In this document: positions 58,801-64,000 of the stretch, piece by piece
How positions within the stretch are numbered: the first letter of the stretch is position 1
Layout of the letters: every line of letters starts with the position of its first letter
Assembly: GCF_900095025.1 (NCBI RefSeq)
Contig: NZ_FMBK01000004.1
Coordinates: forward strand, 149,968-213,967
Length of the DNA: 64,000 nt
Reading direction: 5' to 3'
Source of the DNA: Acinetobacter albensis
GTDB lineage: Bacteria; Pseudomonadota; Gammaproteobacteria; Pseudomonadales; Moraxellaceae
Made by a program: the position numbers and the translations under genes
The notes under the pieces: generated by a model
What the model saw: only the letters and a program-made list of their open reading frames with translations
What the model was told of the DNA's origin: nothing
The model's database searches: none

Positions 58801-59948
58801 TCTGCAGCTTCTTTGGTTGGTGGCTCGCCTGGGCGCATGACTTTATAGATTTCTACCAGTGCTTCTTCACGACCTGAAGTGGTATCCGCACGTAAAGAAT
58901 CCGCAACGAAAGAACCACGATCGATGTCATTAGTGAATAGGATGTTAAATTGTTTAACACCACCCTCAGCCAACTTCACCATCACTTCATGACTAAGAAC
59001 GGTATTTGCAGCAATCACATCACCATCATGTAACTTGATGTCTTGTGCAGTAATACGTTCATACAAGTACTCATCAGGAACAGCAAGCTTGGTTAAGCCA
59101 GATGCTTCCATTTGACGAACATGACGTGCATTAATACGTTTACCTTGTTCAACAATCACTTTGCCATCAGCATCAAGAATGTCAAATTGAGCCATTTCAC
59201 CACGCAGGCGTTCAGGCACAAGGTCAATTTGATAACTACCCATGTCTAAGTAAACAGGTACTTTTTCATAGAACATGTCAAGGACTTGTTCATTGCTATA
59301 ACCTAATGCACGAAGTACCACAGTCGCGAGTAATTTACGACGACGGTCAATACGAACAAAGACTAAATCTTTCGCATCAAATTCAAAATCTAACCATGAA
59401 CCACGGTAAGGAATAATACGTGCAGAATAAAGAACTTTACCGCTTGAATGCGTTTTACCTTTATCGTGGTCAAAGAACACACCTGGTGAACGATGTAATT
59501 GAGAAACAATTACACGCTCAGTACCATTGATCACAAAGGTACCATTTTGGGTCATGAGTGGCATTTCACCCATGTACACTTCTTGCTCACGCACGTCTTT
59601 GATTGATTTTGTTTCGCGATCTTTAATGATCAAACGAATTTTTACGCGCATTGGTGCTGCATAAGTCGAACCACGTAAAATACATTCACGCACATCAAAC
59701 TCAGGCTTACCAAGGCTATACTCAACAAATTCTAAAGCAGCATTGCCAGAATAACTTTCAATAGGAAAAACTGAACGAAATGCGGCTTGGAGACCGATAT
59801 CTTCGCGGTTTTTTGGAGTTTTGCCGTCTTGTAAAAATGTTCTATACGAGTCAACTTGAATCGACAACAAGTACGGAGCATGCATGACGCTAGGCAATTT
59901 ACCAAAATTCTTACGGATCCGTTTCTTTTCGGTATATGAGTATGCCAT
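55860..59948 (-). CDS. rpoB: RNA polymerase subunit beta
   Basis: Second-largest RNA polymerase subunit, 1362 aa and complete. The rifampicin-binding region ([23 protein letters not shown]) is visible and wild-type in appearance, together with [17 protein letters not shown] and the C-terminal [26 protein letters not shown] segment precedes the ATG only loosely. Preceded by a 306-bp gap from rplL that contains a terminator-like and an RNase III-like structure. Confidence 0.98.
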   Translation of the reverse strand: MAYSYTEKKRIRKNFGKLPSVMHAPYLLSIQVDSYRTFLQDGKTPKNREDIGLQAAFRSVFPIESYSGNAALEFVEYSLGKPEFDVRECILRGSTYAAPMRVKIRLIIKDRETKSIKDVREQEVYMGEMPLMTQNGTFVINGTERVIVSQLHRSPGVFFDHDKGKTHSSGKVLYSARIIPYRGSWLDFEFDAKDLVFVRIDRRRKLLATVVLRALGYSNEQVLDMFYEKVPVYLDMGSYQIDLVPERLRGEMAQFDILDADGKVIVEQGKRINARHVRQMEASGLTKLAVPDEYLYERITAQDIKLHDGDVIAANTVLSHEVMVKLAEGGVKQFNILFTNDIDRGSFVADSLRADTTSGREEALVEIYKVMRPGEPPTKEAAENLFNNLFFSSERYDLSPVGRMKFNRRLGRPYEVGTDQKSREVEGILSNSDITDVLKTLVEIRNGKGEVDDIDHLGNRRVRSVGEMTENQFRVGLVRVERAVKERLSQAETDNLSPQDLINAKPVAAAIKEFFGSSQLSQFMDQNNPLSEITHKRRVSALGPGGLTRERAGFEVRDVHQTHYGRVCPIETPEGPNIGLINSLSVYAKCNNFGFLETPYRKVIDGQVTMDIEYLSAIEEVGTVIAQADSAMDKDGNLTEEVVSVRHQGDFVRMPPEKVTHMDVSAQQVVSVAASLIPFLEHDDANRALMGSNMQRQAVPTLIADKPLVGTGMEANVAHDSGVCVIADRGGRIEYVDASRVVIRVNEDEMIAGEAGVDIYNLIKYTRSNQNTCINQKVLVNMGDKVGRGDVLADGPSTDGGELALGQNMRVAFMTWNGYNYEDSILLSERVLQEDRLTSIHIQELSCVARDTKLGAEEITADIPNVGEAALSKLDESGIVYIGAEVTAGDILVGKVTPKGETQLTPEEKLLRAIFGEKAADVKDSSLRVPSGTKGTVIDVQVFTRDGIDKDERAQAIEKAQLDAYRKDLKEEYKIFEEAARERIVRLLKGQQSNGGGTTKRGDKLAEDVLSGLELVDLLEIQPVDEAIAERLTQIQVFLKEKSIEIDEKFAEKKRKLSTGDELTTGVLKVVKVYLAVKRRIQPGDKMAGRHGNKGVVSNILPVEDMPHDANGVPVDIVLNPLGVPSRMNVGQILETHLGMAAKGLGDKIDKMMQEQRTVLELREFLDKIYNKVGGEQEDLDSLTDQEILALSKNLRVGVPLATPVFDGAEESQIKDLLELGGISRTGQTVLYDGRTGERFDRPVTVGYMYMLKLNHLVDDKMHARSTGSYSLVTQQPLGGKAQFGGQRFGEMEVWALEAYGAAYTLQEMLTVKSDDVEGRTRIYKNIVDGNHYMDPGMPESFNVLTKEIRSLGINIELKNGD

Positions 59949-60061
59949 CTGGAGTCCTCGGAAAGTAAACTAAGCCCGCCTGCAGAACGGGACCTAGAAG
60001 GAATTACACAGGCCGATATGGCCACCACTGTTTACAAATGCTGCAATTTTTAGTGGTATGA

Positions 60062-60109
60062 AAACGCTTAGCAATATTTTCAAATATGAAAAAATATTGG
60101 TAAGCGTTT
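60062..60109 (-). promoter_or_regulatory. RNase III-like stem in the rplL-rpoB gap
   Basis: A 19-bp stem with one mismatch (60062-60080 with 60091-60109, 10-nt loop); outer part aaacgctta/taagcgttt, inner part caatatttt/aaaatattg. It is about 115 bp before the rpoB start. Confidence 0.6.
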
Positions 60110-60184
60110 GATGTTTTTGATTTATTATAGTAATTGACGCTTTTTACATCAATCAAACAAAAATCGAGCCGATAATTGTAACGC

Positions 60185-60215
60185 AAAAAGGCTGATGACC
60201 CAAGAGCCATCAGCC
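60185..60215 (-). terminator. Attenuator-type terminator after rplL
   Basis: On the minus strand ggctgatg/catcagcc (10-nt loop) is followed by T5. It lies 40 bp past the rplL stop and upstream of rpoB, so it would reduce but not abolish read-through. Confidence 0.75.
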
Positions 60216-60254
60216 AAATTTCGGGATCAATTTTCAAATCGATCCCTGGCTAAA

Positions 60255-60620
60255 TTACTTAACAGTAACTGTAGCACCAGTAGTTTCAAGTTTTTTCTTA
60301 AGTTCTTCAGCTTCTTCTTTAGAAATGCCTTCTTTAAGAACTTGTGGAGCACCTTCAACTAGGTCTTTTGCTTCTTTAAGACCAAGACCAGTTACTTCAC
60401 GAACTGCTTTAATTACAGCTACTTTGTTTGCGCCAAAAGAAGTCAATTCAACATTGAATTCAGTTTGCTCTTCAGCAGCAGCAGCAGCAGGACCAGCAGC
60501 TACAGCTACAGCAGCAGCAGATACGTTGAATTTCTCTTCAAAAGCAGAAATAAGTTCAACAAGTTCAAGAACAGTTTTTTCTGAAACTGCGTTTAGGATT
60601 TCTTCGTTTGTTAAAGCCAT
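60255..60620 (-). CDS. rplL: 50S ribosomal protein L7/L12
   Basis: Stalk protein that recruits translational GTPases. The 121-aa product shows the N-terminal dimerisation helix ([24 protein letters not shown]), the Ala-rich hinge (about 35-50) and the C-terminal factor-binding domain ending [14 protein letters not shown]. It follows rplJ by about 50 bp. Confidence 0.98.
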   Translation of the reverse strand: MALTNEEILNAVSEKTVLELVELISAFEEKFNVSAAAVAVAAGPAAAAAEEQTEFNVELTSFGANKVAVIKAVREVTGLGLKEAKDLVEGAPQVLKEGISKEEAEELKKKLETTGATVTVK

Positions 60621-60668
60621 GAGAATAACTCCAAATGGGTATTGAATGGTGTGAAAGGGTGTTTAAGC

Positions 60669-61175
60669 TTAAGCAGCTTCTGACTCGTTTTTCTCTTGAA
60701 GCGCTGTAAGTAAGCGACCCAATTTCGAAATAGGAGCTTGAAGAACAGAGGCAAGCAAAGTAAGTGCTTTCTCTTGGTTCGGAAGATTTGCGATAACACT
60801 AACTTCTTCACCTTGATAAAGTTTGCCGTCAAATGCAGCAGCCTTTAATTCAAATGCTTTGTTAGTTTTAGCAAATTCTTCGAACAAGCGAGCAGCTGCG
60901 CCCATGTCGTCTTCAGAAGTTGAGAATGCTAAGATTGTTGGACCAACGAGGTTGTCATTCAAGATATTAAATTGCGTATCTTGAAGAGCGCGTTTAGCCA
61001 AAGTATTACGTACAACACGTGTAGCAACACCTAGCTTACGAGCTTCAACACGAAGAGCAGTTAATTGCCCAACAGTTAAACCTTGATAGTCAGCAACAAC
61101 GGCAGCGAACGCTGTAGAAGCAATTTCAGCCACTTCAGCAACGATCTGTTTTTTGCTTTCGATAAGAAGAGCCAT
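60669..61175 (-). CDS. rplJ: 50S ribosomal protein L10
   Basis: Base of the L7/L12 stalk and autoregulator of its own mRNA. I start at 61175 (MALLIESKKQIVAEV), where AGGAGG lies 7 nt upstream, giving 168 aa. The frame open to 61205 has no ribosome site and runs through the leader. The C-terminal helix that binds L7/L12 dimers is intact. Confidence 0.97.
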   Translation of the reverse strand: MALLIESKKQIVAEVAEIASTAFAAVVADYQGLTVGQLTALRVEARKLGVATRVVRNTLAKRALQDTQFNILNDNLVGPTILAFSTSEDDMGAAARLFEEFAKTNKAFELKAAAFDGKLYQGEEVSVIANLPNQEKALTLLASVLQAPISKLGRLLTALQEKNESEAA

Positions 61176-61479
61176 TGTAAAACCTCCTAACGGTGATTTA
61201 TGCACTCAAACAAGTGCACTCCCAATTCGCAAATCAAAAAATGACTTGCACGCGGAGGAGGAATAAATCACACCACCGCGTCTACTCGGACTGATTTTTT
61301 AAGAAGTGAGTTTCGAAAAACTCCCCTCGCCCGAGGTCTTTGACGCTGATAAATTTACATCTATCAATTCAAAGTTTGCCTAAGCTTACAAGCAAACCAA
61401 AGCTGGCTTCCTTGTATAAGTTTTAAAGTATGACTTTAAAACTTACTCAGGGCTTTAAAATTCTGTTCTAAGTAATAAC
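61176..61479 (-). promoter_or_regulatory. L10 leader (rplJ 5' untranslated region)
   Basis: A 304-bp gap between rplA and rplJ in the position of the L10 autoregulatory leader. On the RNA it contains CGCGGUGGUG, then CCUCCUCCGCG (complement of 61251-61261) which can pair with it, and a hairpin UGCACU/AGUGCA just before the rplJ AGGAGG site. CCUCC can also pair with that AGGAGG. A 13-bp perfect hairpin (61417-61445) lies nearer to rplA. A stand-alone promoter may also be present. Confidence 0.65.
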
Positions 61480-62175
61480 TTAGTTAGAAACGCTAGATAC
61501 ATCAATAGTAAGACCAGGACCCATAGTTGAGCTCAAAGTGATCTTTTTGATGTAAATACCTTTTGAAGTTGCTGGCTTCAATCTTTTTAAATCAGCAACT
61601 AATGTTTCAAGGTTTTGACGAATAGCAGCAGCTTCAAAGCCAACTTGACCAATCGCAGCGTGGATAATACCGCCTTTGTCTACACGGTAACGTGCTTGAC
61701 CAGCTTTTGCATTTTTAACTGCAGTTGCTACGTCAGGAGTAACCGTACCCACTTTAGGGTTTGGCATTAAGCCACGTGGACCAAGAATCGTACCCAACTT
61801 ACCTACAACGCGCATTGCATCTGGAGCAGCAATTACAACATCAAAGTCAAGATTACCCGCTTGAATGCTTTCAGCAAGATCATCAAAACCAACAATGTCC
61901 GCGCCTTCAGCTTTAGCAGCTTCAGCAGCAGCGCCTTGAGCAAACACAGCTACACGTACAGTTTTACCAGTACCAGCAGGAAGCGTAGTCGCGCCACGAA
62001 CAACTTGATCAGATTTACGCGGATCAACACCTAGATTTACTGAAACATCCAAAGATTCTTTGAATTTAACAGCAGGAAGGCTAGATAAAACTTGTACCGC
62101 TTCTTCCAAAGTATAAACTTTGTTTGCTTCAATAGCAGAAGCGATGGCTTTTTGACGTTTCGTTAATTTAGCCAT
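61480..62175 (-). CDS. rplA: 50S ribosomal protein L1
   Basis: L1 stalk protein and, in studied bacteria, translational repressor of the rplK-rplA mRNA. The 231-aa product starts [16 protein letters not shown] and has the family block [18 protein letters not shown]. Only 3 bp after rplK. Confidence 0.98.
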   Translation of the reverse strand: MAKLTKRQKAIASAIEANKVYTLEEAVQVLSSLPAVKFKESLDVSVNLGVDPRKSDQVVRGATTLPAGTGKTVRVAVFAQGAAAEAAKAEGADIVGFDDLAESIQAGNLDFDVVIAAPDAMRVVGKLGTILGPRGLMPNPKVGTVTPDVATAVKNAKAGQARYRVDKGGIIHAAIGQVGFEAAAIRQNLETLVADLKRLKPATSKGIYIKKITLSSTMGPGLTIDVSSVSN

Positions 62176-62178
62176 GTC

Positions 62179-62607
62179 TTATAACTCCACTTCCAAGCCC
62201 ATAGAACGCGCAGAACCAGCAATGGTACGTACACGTGCGTCTAAATCAGCACCAGTTAAATCTGGTTCTTTAGTAGTCGCAATTTCTTCTAACTGAGCAC
62301 GAGTCAACTTACCAACTTTAGTTTTGTTTGGTACAGCTGAACCCTTCGTAATACCAGCAGCTTTCTTAAGAAGAATAGCAGCAGGTGGAGTTTTCATGAT
62401 AAATGTGAACGATTTATCGTTATACACAGTAATCACAACTGGAATTGGAAGACCTACTTCAACTTTTTGTGTAGCAGCATTGAATTCTTTACAGAATGCC
62501 ATGATGTTTACACCACGTTGACCTAATGCAGGACCAATCGGTGGAGATGGATTTGCTTTACCAGCTGGAACTTGCAGCTTGATATAGCCGTCAATCTTCT
62601 TAGCCAT
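62179..62607 (-). CDS. rplK: 50S ribosomal protein L11
   Basis: Binds 23S rRNA at the GTPase centre and is needed for RelA activation. The 142-aa product starts [21 protein letters not shown] at 62607, with GAGGTAATTGAA in front; a frame to 62628 adds seven unlikely residues. The family's [17 protein letters not shown] and AGSARSMG are present. Confidence 0.97.
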   Translation of the reverse strand: MAKKIDGYIKLQVPAGKANPSPPIGPALGQRGVNIMAFCKEFNAATQKVEVGLPIPVVITVYNDKSFTFIMKTPPAAILLKKAAGITKGSAVPNKTKVGKLTRAQLEEIATTKEPDLTGADLDARVRTIAGSARSMGLEVEL

Positions 62608-62682
62608 TTCAATTACCTCTGGGTACAAACGCCGTTAGGCTCCCCAATGCTATATTTGTAACGATACCATTACAACAACAAT

Positions 62683-62703
62683 GCCCGATTTATAAAATCG
62701 GGC
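62683..62703 (-). promoter_or_regulatory. Hairpin between nusG and rplK
   Basis: Stem gcccgattt/aaatcgggc (62683-62691, 62695-62703, loop ata), 20 bp past the nusG stop. It has no proper U-tract. It could be a weak terminator or part of the rplK leader. Confidence 0.5.
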
Positions 62704-62722
62704 GTTTTACAACCAACTCAAA

Positions 62723-63256
62723 TTAGTTCGCTTTTTCGACTTGGCGAAATTCGAGTTCAACCTGCGTTGGTCGGTTAAATACATTAATCGTCAACGTTAA
62801 ACGTGACTTTTCGTACTGAACTTCCTCTACCACACCTTTAAAGTCGGTAAACGGACCATCAGTCACCAATAATTCTTCACCTGGTTCAAACATCGTCTTA
62901 GGACGAGGCGCTTCACCAGTGTTACGTACACGCGCAAGAATCGCATCTGCTTCTTTTTGCGTAATTGGTGCGGGCTTTTCAGCCGTACCACCAATAAACC
63001 CAAGCACTTTTGGACATTCTTTTACAATATGCCAAGTATCATCATTCATTTCCATTTCGACCAATACATAGCCTGGAAAGAATTTACGCTCTGATTTACG
63101 CTTTTTACCATCCTTCATTTCTACCACTTCTTCGGTAGGAACCAGGACTTCACCAAAGCTATCGGCTACAGCGCTACGCTGGATTCGATCATTAAGTGAA
63201 CGCATCACTTGCTTTTCATAACCTGAATAGGCATGAAGGATGTACCAACGTTTCAT
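62723..63256 (-). CDS. nusG: Transcription elongation/termination factor NusG
   Basis: Binds RNA polymerase and couples it to the ribosome or Rho. The 177-aa product starts [21 protein letters not shown], with the NGN domain ([12 protein letters not shown]) and the C-terminal KOW domain ([13 protein letters not shown]). It lies 7 bp after secE. Confidence 0.98.
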   Translation of the reverse strand: MKRWYILHAYSGYEKQVMRSLNDRIQRSAVADSFGEVLVPTEEVVEMKDGKKRKSERKFFPGYVLVEMEMNDDTWHIVKECPKVLGFIGGTAEKPAPITQKEADAILARVRNTGEAPRPKTMFEPGEELLVTDGPFTDFKGVVEEVQYEKSRLTLTINVFNRPTQVELEFRQVEKAN

Positions 63257-63263
63257 AGCTCTC

Positions 63264-63704
63264 TTACCCGATAATAAACTTCATTAACCAGCCTAAAATG
63301 TAATCGAAACACCATAAAACAATGGACGCGATTACTACCACAGCAAGAACATGCCAAGATGTGGTCACGGTTTCCTGCTTGGTTGGCCAAGTCACACGAC
63401 GTAACTCTATTCGTGCATCTTTCAATAAACGAACAAAGCCTTTGCCTTGATGGGTGGCGTATAATAAACCCAAAGCCACGATGATACAAGCCAAAATTAC
63501 ACCGATACGCACACCGACATTATTTGCAGGTGCCCAATATGCTGGCAAATACTGACCCACCATAGCTGCACCAACCAATAAAATCAATGCGATAACCCAT
63601 AGAACTATATCTATAGGAGAACCAGCATGAACAACTTCGGCAGAATTATTTCTTTGTGGAATTGGCGCTTCGCTTAATGCGTCACGCGATTTATCATTCG
63701 ACAT
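63264..63704 (-). CDS. secE: Preprotein translocase subunit SecE
   Basis: Part of the SecYEG channel in the inner membrane. The 146-aa product is of the three-helix type, with membrane segments at about 30-50, 64-82 and 118-140; the conserved amphipathic stretch [16 protein letters not shown] precedes the last helix. It is the first gene of secE-nusG. Confidence 0.95.
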   Translation of the reverse strand: MSNDKSRDALSEAPIPQRNNSAEVVHAGSPIDIVLWVIALILLVGAAMVGQYLPAYWAPANNVGVRIGVILACIIVALGLLYATHQGKGFVRLLKDARIELRRVTWPTKQETVTTSWHVLAVVVIASIVLWCFDYILGWLMKFIIG

Positions 63705-63733
63705 TTTTGTACTCGTCGTAGGCTTCGCGACTT

Positions 63734-63760
63734 ATTATATGACAATTTAACCAGCATCAA
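63734..63760 (-). promoter_or_regulatory. Candidate promoter of secE-nusG
   Basis: On the minus strand TATAAT (63739-63734), preceded by TTGATG (63760-63755) at 15-bp spacing (short of the optimal 17). A GC-rich discriminator (gtcgcg) follows. It lies between the tRNA-like element and secE. Confidence 0.45.
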
Positions 63761-63777
63761 GTTTTTTTTTAAAAATT

Positions 63778-63850
63778 TGGCAGGCCAGAAGAGATTTAAC
63801 CCGAACATTCGGCTTTGAAAACCAATGTCGTACCAGTGAACAACTGACCT
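63778..63850 (-). pseudogene. tRNA-Trp-like remnant with TCA at the anticodon position
   Basis: A 73-nt sequence on the minus strand in the place where tRNA-Trp often sits (tuf - tRNA - secE). The acceptor stem AGGTCAG/CTGGCCT pairs with one G-U, and the discriminator G and CCA are intact. The anticodon stem TTGGT/GCCGA pairs with two wobbles around the loop TTTCAAA, so positions 34-36 read TCA rather than tRNA-Trp CCA. The D-stem GTTC/CGAC has a C-C mismatch. The T-arm does not form: its loop lacks TTC and only two pairs are possible. Three nucleotides are missing compared with a normal tRNA. I read it as a decaying tRNA-Trp. A UGA-reading tRNA or tRNA-mimic RNA is possible but less likely. 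Confidence 0.65.
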
Positions 63851-63886
63851 AAGCAGGGTTGGATACCAAAGTATCCAACCCTGCTT
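63851..63886. terminator. 16-bp hairpin after tuf
   Basis: Perfect stem aagcagggttggatac/gtatccaaccctgctt (63851-63866 with 63871-63886, loop caaa) 13 bp past the tuf stop. On the minus strand no U-tract follows; instead the first base of the tRNA-like element does. It may be a processing or protective hairpin. Confidence 0.6.
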
Positions 63887-63899
63887 TTAACTTATTTTA

Positions 63900-64000
<101 letters not shown>

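Larger units (their letters stand above)
59949..60254 (-). promoter_or_regulatory. rplL-rpoB control region
   Basis: This 306-bp gap has no gene. It holds a terminator-like hairpin (60185-60215) and a long imperfect stem (60062-60109). The same position in E. coli carries an attenuator and an RNase III site that set the ratio of ribosomal protein to RNA polymerase; the same job is inferred here. Confidence 0.65.

Overview
The window is chromosomal DNA of a gamma-proteobacterium, almost certainly an Acinetobacter (Moraxellaceae). The evidence is low GC by eye, a wax-ester-type acyl-CoA reductase (Acr1, ending FPGEHW), a PBP3 whose catalytic serine falls at residue 336, a dcw cluster that stops after mraY, a TTG-started rpoC, and the pilM/ponA divergent pair. 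No phage, insertion sequence, integrase or CRISPR array was seen; it reads as core genome with one metal-resistance block and some lineage-specific genes.

Layout. 1-3.6 kb: 5' part of pilM (type IV pili), divergent from ponA (PBP1A). 3.8-11.9 kb: rlmA, then a minus-strand cell-wall operon rsmH-ftsL-ftsI-murE-murF-mraY with 1-base or near overlaps. 12-14.4 kb: two tandem paralogous sulfate-binding proteins without permease genes. 14.8-17.5 kb: a small secreted protein, gltX, then tRNA-Ala(GGC) and tRNA-Glu(TTC) from a strong sigma70 promoter, and a small zinc-ribbon membrane protein. 17.5-25.8 kb: heavy-metal block: czcD and a DUF4198-like periplasmic protein diverge from a Fur-box-like palindrome, followed by the minus-strand czcI-czcC-czcB-czcA operon. 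25.9-33.2 kb: ettA, metY, acr1, a small membrane protein, tex. 33.5-37.8 kb: ompR-envZ with an unusual structured gap, then a succinyl-CoA:acetate CoA-transferase. 37.8-43.7 kb: small and unknown genes, a FrnE-like DsbA protein, dodecin, and an unrecognised module (59-aa ORF, 520-aa protein with a (Thr-Glu)15 hexanucleotide repeat, 376-aa outer-membrane-type protein). 43.9-51.3 kb: htpG, an LprI-like protein, ompW, a YuiF-type transporter, an alpha/beta hydrolase, and two envelope proteins. 51.5-64 kb: the translation/transcription cluster tuf(partial)-[tRNA-Trp remnant]-secE-nusG-rplK-rplA-rplJ-rplL-rpoB-rpoC, all on the minus strand.

The most unusual element is a 73-nt tRNA-Trp-like sequence between tuf and secE. 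It has the correct acceptor end and CCA, but its anticodon position reads TCA, its D-stem is damaged and its T-arm does not pair. It looks like a decaying tRNA-Trp gene, or less likely a UGA-reading or tRNA-mimic RNA. Other points to follow up are a possible multi-stem RNA between ompR and envZ, an anti-Shine-Dalgarno switch in the L10 leader, RNase III-like and terminator-like structures in the rplL-rpoB gap, tandem hairpins between rpoB and rpoC, the Thr-Glu microsatellite gene, and a CCAGTC/GACTGG core shared by four intrinsic terminators.
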